From assembly GCF_044542075.1 (NCBI RefSeq), contig NZ_JBITTU010000010.1, forward strand, positions 1-64,000: 64,000 nt of DNA. The letters are read 5' to 3'. The notes under the pieces were generated by a model. It ran no database searches. It saw only the letters and a list, made by a program, of their open reading frames with translations, and had not been told where the DNA came from. A program made the translations under genes and the position numbers. Source of the DNA: Leeuwenhoekiella sp044542075 (GTDB lineage Bacteria > Bacteroidota > Bacteroidia > Flavobacteriales > Flavobacteriaceae). Positions 25,868 to 35,160 of this stretch are shown here, piece after piece; position 1 is the stretch's first letter; every line of letters starts with the position of its first letter.

Positions 25868-26873
25868 ACACCGTACTCTTTCAGATAAAATCTGGCTGGT
25901 TCTAAAAGGTCTTGCCATGGGCGCGGCTAATAAAGTACCGGGCGTATCTGGAGGTGTGGTCGCTTATGTTGCTGGTTTTTATGAAGAATTTATTTACTCA
26001 CTTCAAAAAGTAAATAAAACAGCCTTTAAATTACTTCTGGGAGGTCGTATTAGAAGTTTTGCGCGATATGTAAATGGCAGGTTTTTATTCTTACTAATTT
26101 TTGGAATGATCATTAGTTATTTTAGCGTATCAAAAATACTTGATATCGCAATTGAGCAATATCCACTATATGTATGGAGTGCGTTCTTTGGTATGATTAT
26201 AGGAAGTGTTTATATAATAGCTAAAGACTTTAATGAATGGTCTCGTGCTAACCTCGTCATTTTATGCTTAGGTATTGTCGCAGGTATAGGCATAAGTCTA
26301 TTAAAACCTGCAACTCAAAATGACAATTTAATTTTTGTTTTCTTTTGCGGTATAATAGGTGTTTCGGGAATGACCTTGCCCGGTCTTTCGGGATCGTTTA
26401 TACTAATTTTGCTGGGTAATTATGTTTTACTACTTGTAGATTCAGTAAATGCACTATTTGATACAATTTCAGAGCTCATACGCGGTGACTTTTCGTTTAT
26501 CAGCAACCCATTTAGAATACGTTTATTAAAAGTAATGGCAATTTTTACTTTAGGGTCTGCAACGGGATTAGTCACCTTATCTAATTTTTTAGCATTTCTT
26601 TTAAAAAGGTTCAAAAATCAAACTAATGCTGCTATAATAGGTTTTATTACCGGCTCCTTAGGTGTTGTCTGGCCCTGGAAAAAACCCATATTTGAAACAA
26701 ATGCTTTGGGAGATGTAAATTACGATCGTGTGGGTGATCCTATTCTAACCAATTATGATCGATTTATACCCACTCACTTTTCTACTGAAAATATAATCGC
26801 CACACTCTTTATTTTTATAGGAGTAGTAAGTGTTATGGCGCTAGGTAAATACGGGGAAAACACCCGCGCCTAA
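25857..26873 (+). CDS. DUF368 (PopT-type polyprenyl-phosphate transporter), copy 2
   Basis: A 338-residue paralogue of the preceding gene: GLAMGAANKVPGVSGGVVAYVAGFYEEFI near the N-terminus and MTLPGLSGSFILILLGNY in the second half. The first motif differs from copy 1 by AANK for AADV. ATG 25857 was chosen because it aligns with the start of copy 1 and overlaps its end by 11 bp (ATGGAATCTAA), implying translational coupling; a longer frame from 25827 has no support. A tandem pair could form a heterodimer or serve different lipid carriers (inference). Confidence 0.86.
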   Translation: MESKHRTLSDKIWLVLKGLAMGAANKVPGVSGGVVAYVAGFYEEFIYSLQKVNKTAFKLLLGGRIRSFARYVNGRFLFLLIFGMIISYFSVSKILDIAIEQYPLYVWSAFFGMIIGSVYIIAKDFNEWSRANLVILCLGIVAGIGISLLKPATQNDNLIFVFFCGIIGVSGMTLPGLSGSFILILLGNYVLLLVDSVNALFDTISELIRGDFSFISNPFRIRLLKVMAIFTLGSATGLVTLSNFLAFLLKRFKNQTNAAIIGFITGSLGVVWPWKKPIFETNALGDVNYDRVGDPILTNYDRFIPTHFSTENIIATLFIFIGVVSVMALGKYGENTRA

Positions 26874-26951
26874 CTAAATAAAAAGGGTATCTTTGACATT
26901 TAAAGCATAATTAATTACTTGTAAAAACAAGGCATAATTTTAGTAATGTAT

Positions 26952-27683
26952 ATGATTAAGTTAGGGCTAATAGGTAAGAATATTGATTATTCTTTTTCAA
27001 GAGTTTACTTCAATGAAAAATTCAAAAGAGAAACAATTGAGGGAACTTATTCTAATTTTGATTGTGAATCTGCCGAAGAAATTAAGGAGCTTTTTCAGAA
27101 CAGGAAAGACTGTCTTGGGTTTAATGTAACAATCCCCTACAAACAAACTGTGGTTCCATTTCTTGATGAGATGAATAAGCATGCTAGCGCTATAGGTGCT
27201 GTAAATACGATTAAGCGGCAGCAAAACGGTAAATTAAAAGGTTTTAATACAGATTATATAGGATTTAGAAAATCGCTACAGCCATTTTTACAACAAAAAA
27301 ACCACAATCACGCATTAATATTAGGTACAGGAGGCGCATCTAAAGCAATTGCTTACGCCTTAGAATTAGAAGACATCACTTATAAATTTGTATCACGTAC
27401 TCCTAAAAAAGGACAATTCTCATACAACGAGCTTAACGGAGCTATTTTATCAAAATACACACTTTTAATAAATACTACACCGGTAGGAACCCATCCTAAT
27501 ATTTCAGAATGCCCTAAACTCCCTTATCGTGTGCTTACAAAAGATCATTTGCTTTACGATCTGGTATATAATCCTGCCGAAACTCAATTTTTAAAAAATG
27601 GTAGAGAGCAAGGTGCTAAGACCGCTAACGGTCTAGAAATGTTAAAATTACAAGCCGAAGCCGCCTGGGAAATTTGGAATTAA
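26952..27683 (+). CDS. aroE: shikimate dehydrogenase
   Basis: A 243-residue NADP-dependent enzyme reducing 3-dehydroshikimate to shikimate in aromatic amino-acid synthesis. Substrate-site motifs are DYSFS at the N-terminus and FNVTIPYK with the catalytic Lys; the Rossmann motif LGTGGASKAIAYAL and NTTPVGTHP, GLEMLKLQAEAAWEIW follow. Slightly short for the family, as usual in Bacteroidota. I prefer ATG 26952 over ATG 26946 because only three residues then precede the conserved GLIG, as I recall for relatives. It stands after the DUF368 pair and before a DUF349 gene. Confidence 0.9.
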   Translation: MIKLGLIGKNIDYSFSRVYFNEKFKRETIEGTYSNFDCESAEEIKELFQNRKDCLGFNVTIPYKQTVVPFLDEMNKHASAIGAVNTIKRQQNGKLKGFNTDYIGFRKSLQPFLQQKNHNHALILGTGGASKAIAYALELEDITYKFVSRTPKKGQFSYNELNGAILSKYTLLINTTPVGTHPNISECPKLPYRVLTKDHLLYDLVYNPAETQFLKNGREQGAKTANGLEMLKLQAEAAWEIWN

Positions 27684-27768
27684 CTCCTGTCAATTATGGG
27701 TCTCTTGCTATTTGAAGAGTTAATAGTATCTTTAACTCAATAAATTAAGCACCTTAACATTGAAACAA

Positions 27769-29799
27769 ATGTCTGAAGAAAACAAAGCATCTAAGACCGA
27801 AAAGCAAACCGAGGAGATCAAAGATAAAGCTTTGAAACCGGAGTCTTCTGAGAACGCTAATCCCGCAAATGATAATCAACCAGAGCACGCTGCTGAAAAT
27901 CAGAATGATGAGCTAACTACTGAATCTATAGCTGTTATACAAGCTGCTAAAGGCTCAGAAGATGATGAAGACTTTGTAGTTGAAGAAGAGGATGATGAGG
28001 AAGATAATGGCGATCTGGAAGCAGCTCTTAGCAAAGATGTAGAAGATGAGAGCATTTCAGAACGTGATACTATTCCGCATAAAGATTATGATAGCCTAAG
28101 CAAAGAAGAACTCATTAAAGAATTTAAAAATCTTCTAAATAATTACAATGTTCAGGCTATTAAAGAGCATGTAAATGACTTAAGGTCTTCCTTTATCTCA
28201 AAATTTGAAGAAGAACAAGACGAAGCTAAAGATAAGTTTCTTGAAGAAGGAGGTAATATCATCGATTTCAGATATTATAGTCCGTTAAAAAAAGACTTCA
28301 ATTCCCTGTATTACGAGTACCGTGATAAGCGCAACCATTATTATCAAAATTTAAAGAAAGATCTTAACGCTAATTTAGAAATGCGTACTGCTCTTATTGA
28401 AGAGCTAAAGGATTTAAAGAACGAATTAGGCGGTGAAGATAGCATCAACACCACCTTTGATAAATTTAAAGATATACAAGACCGCTGGCGTAATGCGGGT
28501 AACATCCCACGTGACCGCTATAATCTAGTTTGGAATAACTATCACCACCACGTAGAAAATTTCTATGACTTTTTACATTTAAACAGAGAGTTTAGAGATA
28601 AAGATTTTAAAGACAACTTAGATAAAAAAATAAAGCTTATTGAGCAGGCTGAAGAACTTACTAAAGAGTCTGATGTAAATAGAGCCTTTAAAGAGCTGCA
28701 GATGCTTCACAAGATCTGGAAAGAAGAGATAGGCCCTGTATCTAAAGAGTACAGAGAAGAAATCTGGGAAAAATTTAGCAATGCAACTAAAAAAATCCAC
28801 GACGCACGACAAGATTACTTTAAAAATATTGACAAGATTTTCGAAGAAAATTTAGAAAAGAAAGAAGAAGTTATTTCTAAAATTGAAGCAATTGCTGCAA
28901 AACCACCTACATCACACGGTGGCTGGCAAAAGCAGATGAAAGAAGTAAATACATTAAGAGAATCCTTTTTTGAAATAGGTAAAGTACCTAAAAAAGATAA
29001 CGAACCTACCTGGAAGTCATTTAAGAATGCTACCAGAGAGTTTAATCATAAAAAGAACGGTTTCTACAAGGACCAAAAGAAAGAGCAATACGATAACCTT
29101 CAGAAGAAAAATGATCTAATACAATTAGCTGAGGAGAATAAGGACAATGAAGATGTACAGTCAACCATCGACTTAATGAAGCGTATTCAGGCAGATTGGA
29201 AAAAGATAGGACACGTACCTAGAAAAGACAGTGATAAAATATGGAAGCGCTTTAAAAAAGCCTGCAATCACTTTTTTGATCGTCTTCACGCCGAAAAGAA
29301 CGAAATTCTTGAAGAAGAAAAAGTTAATCTTGAAAAGAAAAGTGCTCTTCTAGAGAAAACAAGAGCTATTAAACTTGAAGGTACTCCTGAAGAAAACCTC
29401 AAAGAAATTAAAGCCATTATTAAAGAATGGAAAGATACAGGTCGTGTACCTCATTCTAAGAAAAGCATAGATCAAGATTTTAATAAAGTTTTAGACGGCT
29501 TATTCAAAACTTTAGATCTCAGCAGAAAAGATGCAGAACTTATTAAATATGATAACCGCGTTGCTTCATTGGCAGATCAAGACGGGGATCATGCACTAAA
29601 TAAAGAGCGCTTTTTTATAACTAAGAAAATTGAAGAAAGTAAAGCTGAAATAAATCAACTAGAAAATAATCTTGGTTTCTTTCAACACGTTGCTGACGAC
29701 AATCCTTTAGTTAAAGAAGTACACAAAAATATAGCAGAGCATAAAAAGACGTTAGAAATCTGGAAGGCCAAATTGAAAAAGCTGAAAACACTTTATTAA
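27769..29799 (+). CDS. DUF349 repeat protein
   Basis: A 676-residue, highly charged, helical protein. The first 110 residues are acidic, low-complexity and probably disordered (EDDEDFVVEEEDDEEDNGD). About six DUF349 repeats then follow, recognisable by the recurring Trp signature in IQDRWRNAGNIPRD, LHKIWKEEIGPV, FFEIGKVPKKD, IQADWKKIGHVPRKD and EWKDTGRVPHSKK. It has coiled-coil character and no signal or membrane segment. Function is not settled; Bacteroidota usually keep one such gene. I chose ATG 27769; the TTG at 27760 is an alternative. Confidence 0.88.
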   Translation: MSEENKASKTEKQTEEIKDKALKPESSENANPANDNQPEHAAENQNDELTTESIAVIQAAKGSEDDEDFVVEEEDDEEDNGDLEAALSKDVEDESISERDTIPHKDYDSLSKEELIKEFKNLLNNYNVQAIKEHVNDLRSSFISKFEEEQDEAKDKFLEEGGNIIDFRYYSPLKKDFNSLYYEYRDKRNHYYQNLKKDLNANLEMRTALIEELKDLKNELGGEDSINTTFDKFKDIQDRWRNAGNIPRDRYNLVWNNYHHHVENFYDFLHLNREFRDKDFKDNLDKKIKLIEQAEELTKESDVNRAFKELQMLHKIWKEEIGPVSKEYREEIWEKFSNATKKIHDARQDYFKNIDKIFEENLEKKEEVISKIEAIAAKPPTSHGGWQKQMKEVNTLRESFFEIGKVPKKDNEPTWKSFKNATREFNHKKNGFYKDQKKEQYDNLQKKNDLIQLAEENKDNEDVQSTIDLMKRIQADWKKIGHVPRKDSDKIWKRFKKACNHFFDRLHAEKNEILEEEKVNLEKKSALLEKTRAIKLEGTPEENLKEIKAIIKEWKDTGRVPHSKKSIDQDFNKVLDGLFKTLDLSRKDAELIKYDNRVASLADQDGDHALNKERFFITKKIEESKAEINQLENNLGFFQHVADDNPLVKEVHKNIAEHKKTLEIWKAKLKKLKTLY

Positions 29800-29811
29800 T
29801 CTACTTAAGCT

Positions 29812-30438
29812 ATGCACTGTCTGCTTTGTAATCACAGCGCTGATTTTTTGGGTAGCTTTCAAAATAGAAACTATAACAGATGCACCTATTGTGCATCTGT
29901 TTTTTTAGATACCTGTGACCTCCCGACCTATATTAAAGAAAAAGAGCGTTATGATAAGCATGAGAATACTTCAGATAATAGTGGATATTTAAATTTTCTT
30001 AAGCCACTTCTCAATGCTGTTTCTAAAGATCAAAATAAAGAAAAGAAGGGATTAGATTTTGGATCTGGGCCTAATCCTGTACTTACCTCCTATTTGCAGG
30101 AGAATGGATACCAAATAAAGCCTTACGACCCTTTTTATTCAAATGATATTTCCCTTTTAGATTACACTTATGATTATATAATTTGCTGTGAGGTAATAGA
30201 ACATTTTCATAATCCTAATTTAGAATTTACTAAGATACGTGCGCTCTTAAATCCTGATGGCAAATTATACTGTAAGACTAATATGCTATCTGATTCTATT
30301 AATTTTGAAAACTGGTGGTATAAGAATGATTTTACTCACACTTTTTTCTATACTGAAAAGGCATTACGGTTTATAAAAGACAAATTTGGCTTTGAAGAAC
30401 TCAACATATTTAAAGAATATTTTATTTTTAAAGCATAA
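29812..30438 (+). CDS. class I SAM-dependent methyltransferase with N-terminal zinc ribbon
   Basis: A 208-residue protein. Cys3, Cys6, Cys24 and Cys27 form a CxxC...CxxC zinc ribbon; the methyltransferase core follows, with motif I GLDFGSGPNPVLTSYL (about 83-98), the acidic loop YDPFYSNDISLLD and ICCEVIEHFHNP (motif IV). Such proteins modify small molecules or proteins; the substrate is unknown. It starts 12 bp after the DUF349 gene and ends at a strong terminator, so it closes this transcript. Confidence 0.85.
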   Translation: MHCLLCNHSADFLGSFQNRNYNRCTYCASVFLDTCDLPTYIKEKERYDKHENTSDNSGYLNFLKPLLNAVSKDQNKEKKGLDFGSGPNPVLTSYLQENGYQIKPYDPFYSNDISLLDYTYDYIICCEVIEHFHNPNLEFTKIRALLNPDGKLYCKTNMLSDSINFENWWYKNDFTHTFFYTEKALRFIKDKFGFEELNIFKEYFIFKA

Positions 30439-30439
30439 A

Positions 30440-30464
30440 AAAGCGCGGTCATTGACCGCGCTTT
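30440..30464. terminator. bidirectional intrinsic terminator
   Basis: An 11-bp stem (aaagcgcggtc 30440-30450 with gaccgcgcttt 30454-30464) and 3-nt loop between convergent genes. Confidence 0.92.
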
Positions 30465-30488
30465 AAAATTTATTAAATCTGTAGAGAT

Positions 30489-31508
30489 TTAGTTTTTGTA
30501 AAGGTATAATGACGATACACCAGATAGCATATTATTTACTACCGGAGTAGCAGTACCAGAGGTATTGCTAGATACCGAAGTAAAAGCTAATACTCTACCT
30601 CCACCATTTGCAAGCTCTGCAACATAAGCAGCATCTGCATCTGCATCATAAACCACATTTACAGGATTACCAAGTAGCGTAGAAGCACCAGCTATACGTA
30701 CTTGATCTGTAAGTGCTAATGTACCACCATTAGCTACCGCATTAAATTTAGAGGTAAAGTTAGTAATTACGTGTATGGCTCCATCAGTATCAAAATCTGC
30801 TGCTGTATTAGCCGCTTGTGCAATATCTGTCATTACCATAGTATCACCATCAAAATCAAGACCGTGAGTACGTACAATACCTTCTACAACCACTCTTTTA
30901 GAAGCAGTGATAGCTGCATCTGAAGTATTGCTTGACAAAAAGTTAGCAAAGATCGCTAATTCATTTGTAGTATCAACTACTGCATACAAATCATTGTTTA
31001 CAAACTCAATACCCCAAAGTGGAAAATCAACGTTAAGTGTTCTACTTAATGTAAAACCACTATTAGTACGTTCAAAAACAAATAATCTATTATTGTTAGT
31101 TGTATTATCTGCAACTACATAAAAATTACCACTTACTGCTAGATCTCTAGGACTCTGTAAAGCTGCAGGACCGGTGATATCAACATTAAGTACCCCTGTT
31201 GCAGAAACAATATCGCTAATGCTAATATAAGTTTGTAATGATGTTTGAGTTGCTCCTCTAGATGCAATTGTAAAACTATCATCTTCTGGCGCGTAATAGA
31301 TACCTTCTGCATCTGTAGCAGTTGTAGTATATACTGTAGTCTCATTAGTTAATAAATTGTATTTAGTAACGTTTCCATCTGTATGACTTGTAGCATATAA
31401 ATCTGCTGTACCCGTGTTCATATTTGTATCATTGTCATCATCATCACTGCATGACGTAAATGCAAAAACACCAAGTGCTCCCAAATAAATAAGTTTTGAA
31501 ATTTTCAT
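30489..31508 (-). CDS. surface lipoprotein, beta-propeller-like
   Basis: A 339-residue lipoprotein: signal MKISKLIYLGALGVFAFTSC with the lipidated Cys at 20, then SDDDDND. That acidic run right after Cys matches the Bacteroidota lipoprotein export signal (SDDDD type), predicting cell-surface exposure. The mature part, rich in Thr, Asn and Ala, has repeated blade-like units (ADLYATSHTDGNVTKYN, NLYAVVDTTNELAIF, GAIHVITNFTSKFN, AAYVAELANGGG), suggesting a 6- or 7-bladed propeller. No catalytic motif seen. Monocistronic, with a 230-bp AT-rich upstream region. Confidence 0.8.
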   Translation of the reverse strand: MKISKLIYLGALGVFAFTSCSDDDDNDTNMNTGTADLYATSHTDGNVTKYNLLTNETTVYTTTATDAEGIYYAPEDDSFTIASRGATQTSLQTYISISDIVSATGVLNVDITGPAALQSPRDLAVSGNFYVVADNTTNNNRLFVFERTNSGFTLSRTLNVDFPLWGIEFVNNDLYAVVDTTNELAIFANFLSSNTSDAAITASKRVVVEGIVRTHGLDFDGDTMVMTDIAQAANTAADFDTDGAIHVITNFTSKFNAVANGGTLALTDQVRIAGASTLLGNPVNVVYDADADAAYVAELANGGGRVLAFTSVSSNTSGTATPVVNNMLSGVSSLYLYKN

Positions 31509-31742
31509 AAATTGAATTTTAGTTTAAAATAATTTTTTGTTCATCTAATTAACGCAGAATTATTTAAAATGGTTTCAATTGATAACACGCGAAATCTTAA
31601 ATCTTTTAAACCTTAAATATCAATTTATTAGCTATCAATTATTTGTAATTACAAGAGTTCTTTTCTTTACCATTATTTAAGTTATACTTATGAGTGTTTA
31701 ACACTAATTTAGGCGGTTTAAACGCCAGAACTTATCTAAAAA

Positions 31743-32279
31743 TCAACTTTTCTCAGGTATTTTACCTTGGATATCTTTAAAGAAAAGGCGTAATTCTAAC
31801 ATATCTTGTGATATATCACCTGTAGGATAAAATAGCGACCCTATGTGATGCTCTTTATCTTTAAAATTCATAGTGATTGGTAAAATGGGAACCTGCGCTT
31901 TTAGGGCGATATAATAAAACCCGGTTTTCCAGGTTTCTACTTTTTTTCGTGTACCTTCAGGTGACAGTGCTAATCTAAATAGCTCTTCTGTATCAAATAG
32001 TGCTGCAATTTGCTCTACTTGATTTTGACCTTTTACACGGTTTAATGGGGTACCTCCAAGGCTTCTAAAAAACAAACCAAAAGGCCACTTAAAAAGTTCT
32101 TTTTTTCCAAGGAAATTTATACGTTCGCCTAACGCTCCTCTAAATAATATACCCATATAAAAATCATGCCAGCTCGTATGAGGTACGGCAATTACAACCA
32201 TTTTACTTACCTCAGAAGGAAATTTACCTCGTATGTGCCAACCTAATGCTTCATATATTTTCTTAGATAACCATCCCAT
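31743..32279 (-). CDS. 1-acyl-sn-glycerol-3-phosphate acyltransferase-like (PlsC family)
   Basis: A 178-residue PlsC-fold protein. The catalytic HxxxxD motif is visible as PHTSWHDFYMG (about 33-38), and the second motif LSPEGTRKK at about 112-120 fits the EGTR acyl-acceptor element. It is shorter than typical PlsC and lacks a clear N-terminal transmembrane segment, so it may act on another lipid or be a lyso-lipid acyltransferase. It overlaps kdsB by one base (TAATG), pointing to coupled translation in a lipid A/KDO-related operon. Confidence 0.82.
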   Translation of the reverse strand: MGWLSKKIYEALGWHIRGKFPSEVSKMVVIAVPHTSWHDFYMGILFRGALGERINFLGKKELFKWPFGLFFRSLGGTPLNRVKGQNQVEQIAALFDTEELFRLALSPEGTRKKVETWKTGFYYIALKAQVPILPITMNFKDKEHHIGSLFYPTGDISQDMLELRLFFKDIQGKIPEKS

Positions 32280-33034
32280 TAGTTTCCATATTGAGATTTT
32301 AATATAAGTCTCGCATCTTCTAAATCTTGGGGTGTATCAATACCTATAGCCGGAGTTTCAGAAAAAACCATCTTGATGCGCTTACCATATTCTAAATAAC
32401 GTATAGCTTCTATCTTTTCTGCAGCCTCAAGATTGCGCATGGGTAGTTTATAGAAATCAAGAACTGCTTGCTTCCTAAACGCATAAATACCTTTATGTTT
32501 ATAATAGACAACCTCAATATCCCTATCTCTAGGAAACGGAATAGGTGCTCTTGAAAAATACAATGCAAAATTCTCGTGATCTACTATAACCTTTACATTA
32601 TTAGGATTCTCAATTTCATCAATAGCTGTAATAGGAGTCATTAAAGATGCTAAATCTATATGCTCTGCTCCCTTCTCATAAAATACCGTAAGTACATTAC
32701 GCATGTCTGCTTCATTAGTAAAAGGCTCATCACCTTGCACATTAACAACAATATCTACATCTAGATTCTCTACAGCTTCTGCAATACGATCACTGCCGCA
32801 GTTATGTTCTTTTTGACTCATAATAACTTTGCCCCCATTTTGTAAGATGGTTTCATAGATTAAGTTACTGTCTGTTACAACATATACATCGTCAAATAGA
32901 CCTGTCTTAACAGCAGCTTCGTAAGTACGTATTATTACAGGTTTCCCTTCAAGGTCTTGCATTAGTTTACCCGGGAAACGAGAGGCCTCATAGCGCGCAG
33001 GTATCATTGCTATTATTTTTAATTTTTCAGTCAT
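32279..33034 (-). CDS. kdsB: 3-deoxy-manno-octulosonate cytidylyltransferase
   Basis: A 251-residue enzyme activating KDO to CMP-KDO for LPS inner core synthesis. N-terminal IAMIPARYEASRFPGKLM is the nucleotide-binding signature, followed by VNVQGDEPF and a C-terminal sugar-binding region (AIRYLEYGKRIKMV, IGIDTPQDLEDAR). Length is typical. It lies in a minus-strand run from the RecD-like helicase through DUF4126 to PlsC-like, with gaps of 4, 8 and -1 bases. Confidence 0.95.
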   Translation of the reverse strand: MTEKLKIIAMIPARYEASRFPGKLMQDLEGKPVIIRTYEAAVKTGLFDDVYVVTDSNLIYETILQNGGKVIMSQKEHNCGSDRIAEAVENLDVDIVVNVQGDEPFTNEADMRNVLTVFYEKGAEHIDLASLMTPITAIDEIENPNNVKVIVDHENFALYFSRAPIPFPRDRDIEVVYYKHKGIYAFRKQAVLDFYKLPMRNLEAAEKIEAIRYLEYGKRIKMVFSETPAIGIDTPQDLEDARLILKSQYGN

Positions 33035-33042
33035 TGTAAACG

Positions 33043-33606
33043 TTATATATTGACTTTAGATTTTCGATTAGAAAACCATTTTAAGCATTTGTAAATTAAA
33101 TAAACTACAAGTATGCCGGCAAACACAGGAATAAATATAGCTAGAATAGAAAGTAAGATAGAAACAAAATTTTCAAACGTTGCAAATAAAGGATTAGCCA
33201 TGCCTAGTGTTGATGTTGAGGATACAGCTCTAACAGCAGCAGTAGAACCGGCGATAAATCCTGCTGTACCACCACCTCCAATAATCGCAAGAGACCACGA
33301 AACCCAAGGCTCAAAATCTCCCAGAGTAACAAAAAATAATATAGTAACTGCAATGCCGGCAAGAGGTACCGCTACTGTATCTAAGATATTATCAAACCAA
33401 GGTATATAGTATGCAAACAATTCTAGTAACGTAGCTACTCCTAATAAGATTAATGTCTGCAAGGAGCCCAACCAAATCCAACTTTCATTTAGATTGAGCA
33501 CATCAAAATAAGCAGCGATACTCAATGCTAAAAGAGGTAAAAAAATACGAAAGCCGGCCGCTGCTGCCAGCCCTACCCCTAAGCAAATACTTATAAAAAA
33601 ATCCAT
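33043..33606 (-). CDS. DUF4126 domain membrane protein
   Basis: A 187-residue protein with about five hydrophobic segments and Gly-rich loops (GVGLAAAAGFRIFLPLL, GGGGTAGFIAGSTAAVRA), typical of DUF4126. Probably an inner-membrane protein; function unknown. The gene is 8 bp upstream of kdsB and 4 bp downstream of the helicase gene in the same operon, hinting at an envelope-related role. Confidence 0.85.
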   Translation of the reverse strand: MDFFISICLGVGLAAAAGFRIFLPLLALSIAAYFDVLNLNESWIWLGSLQTLILLGVATLLELFAYYIPWFDNILDTVAVPLAGIAVTILFFVTLGDFEPWVSWSLAIIGGGGTAGFIAGSTAAVRAVSSTSTLGMANPLFATFENFVSILLSILAIFIPVFAGILVVYLIYKCLKWFSNRKSKVNI

Positions 33607-33610
33607 ATTC

Positions 33611-35044
33611 TTAGTTTTCTATAAACATATCATCTTTAAAACCTATAAGATAAAGTTTTTTTCGAGCTCTGGTTACGGCCGTATAGAGCCATCTTAGATA
33701 ATCTTTATCCATACCATTAGGAAGATAGGGCTGTTCAACCATAATGGTCTCCCATTGCCCTCCTTGAGATTTATGGCACGTAATGGCGTATGAGAATTTT
33801 ACTTGTAATGCATTAAAAAACTTGTTGTTTTTAACTTTAAGAAACTTCTTATACTTAGATGTTTCGTCTGCATAATCTTTCATCACCTCTTGATATAATT
33901 GATTCCCCTCTTCATAAGATAAGGAAGGTGTTTCTGAAGTAAGCGTATCTAATAGTAAAACTGTTTCAAAGGGAGCAAGATTAGGATAATCTGTCATTTG
34001 TATTTTTACTTCAGCAAAGCGAAACCCATAAATCTCTTTTATACTGAAAATCTCCAGAATTTCAACGATGTCACCATTTGCAATAAAACCAGCGTCACTT
34101 TTAATATCGAGCCAAAAATAATTATTCTTGACCACCATAAAATAATCTCCCGGGCTTACCTCTTCTTCTTTAAAGAGAATGCGAGAGCGTATTTGTTGAT
34201 TATATAAATTAGCCCGTTTATTAGATCTAACGATTATTGCGGTACCCTCATTACCATATTCTTGATAAGAATCGCCTAAAGAATCCATGATCTCGTGACC
34301 ATCTATAAGACGTACCACATCGCTTTGATCACTAAGGTCAAATCTAAAATCTTCATACAAACCGTCATTGAGAAACTCGCGCATACGTGTGGCATTTTTA
34401 AGAATACCACTAGTTTCTGCCTGGCGCATCACTTCATCAAGTTCTATACTTAGCACTTTTTTATTAAACTGAAGTTCTAAGTGCCGAGCGTCAAGAGCAG
34501 GACTCAAATCCATCTTAACGGGTGGCAGCTGTGCGTTATCACCTATTAAAAGAAGTTTACACTGATGCCCACTATATACGTAAGACATTAAATCATCTAG
34601 CAAAGAGCCATTTTCAAATAATTTTGACTCTGACGCAGCATCAGAAATCATAGATGCCTCATCAACTATAAATAATGCATTGCGGTGTTTGTTTTTTTGT
34701 AGTGTAAAAGACACACCACCACCACTCTCTTTTTTAGGGTAATATATTTTTCTATGTATGGTTTGAGCAGGTTCATCACTGTAATTAGAAATGACTTTAG
34801 CAGCCCTTCCTGTGGGTGCTAATTGTATAAAAGACATTTTTATTTTCCACAAGTTCTTAACAATTGTCCCTATTGCGGTTGTTTTACCGGTACCAGCATA
34901 CCCTTTTAAAAGGTAAATCGTATCATTTTTAGGATCTAATAAAAACTTACTAAGTTGTTGTAAAAGAATGTCTTGCTTTGAAGTTGGGGCGAATGGGAAA
35001 TCCTTAAGAAGTAGTTTGTAAAATGCTTGATAATCCAGCTCCAT
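33611..35044 (-). CDS. RecD-like ATP-dependent DNA helicase (SF1)
   Basis: A 477-residue superfamily 1 helicase. Walker A is LLKGYAGTGKTTAIGT (about 43-58), Walker B-type IVDEASMISD, motif III LLIGDNAQLPPV, and the C-terminal UvrD-like SFRAITCHKSQGGQWE-type motif (here FSYAITCHKSQGGQWE) with VTRARKKLYLIG. It is the short RecD2-like form without long N-terminal extension; RecB/RecC are not nearby. Probably acts in recombination or repair. First gene of the helicase-DUF4126-kdsB-plsC run, divergent from the pilin-like gene. Confidence 0.88.
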   Translation of the reverse strand: MELDYQAFYKLLLKDFPFAPTSKQDILLQQLSKFLLDPKNDTIYLLKGYAGTGKTTAIGTIVKNLWKIKMSFIQLAPTGRAAKVISNYSDEPAQTIHRKIYYPKKESGGGVSFTLQKNKHRNALFIVDEASMISDAASESKLFENGSLLDDLMSYVYSGHQCKLLLIGDNAQLPPVKMDLSPALDARHLELQFNKKVLSIELDEVMRQAETSGILKNATRMREFLNDGLYEDFRFDLSDQSDVVRLIDGHEIMDSLGDSYQEYGNEGTAIIVRSNKRANLYNQQIRSRILFKEEEVSPGDYFMVVKNNYFWLDIKSDAGFIANGDIVEILEIFSIKEIYGFRFAEVKIQMTDYPNLAPFETVLLLDTLTSETPSLSYEEGNQLYQEVMKDYADETSKYKKFLKVKNNKFFNALQVKFSYAITCHKSQGGQWETIMVEQPYLPNGMDKDYLRWLYTAVTRARKKLYLIGFKDDMFIEN

Positions 35045-35116
35045 AGATATTTATTGATTCGGGTAAAGATAGTAATGAATTTTTCGGGATATCCTTTAAC
35101 GATTAAAAAAAAATTG

Positions 35117-35124
35117 TAGATTTG
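35117..35124 (+). promoter_or_regulatory. -7 box for pilin-like gene
   Basis: TAGATTTG, 36 bp upstream of the ATG at 35161. It overlaps a potential TTG start at 35122, which argues for the downstream ATG. Confidence 0.6.
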
Positions 35125-35160
35125 TCGGTAACCATTATTAAATCTAAAACCACACATCGA

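Noticed and set aside
27717..27738. Hairpin gagttaa/ttaactc between aroE and the DUF349 gene
   Set aside because: Seven-bp AT-rich stem without a T-run; not convincing as a terminator.
31680..31742. Terminator of the kdsB operon at ggcg/cgcc (31712-31726) and the agtgtt/aacact palindrome (31693-31705)
   Set aside because: Stems are only 4 and 6 bp and lack a T-run; too weak to annotate.
35122..35160. TTG start for the pilin-like gene at 35122
   Set aside because: This codon overlaps the -7 box TAGATTTG, and a hydrophobic membrane segment begins right after ATG 35161.
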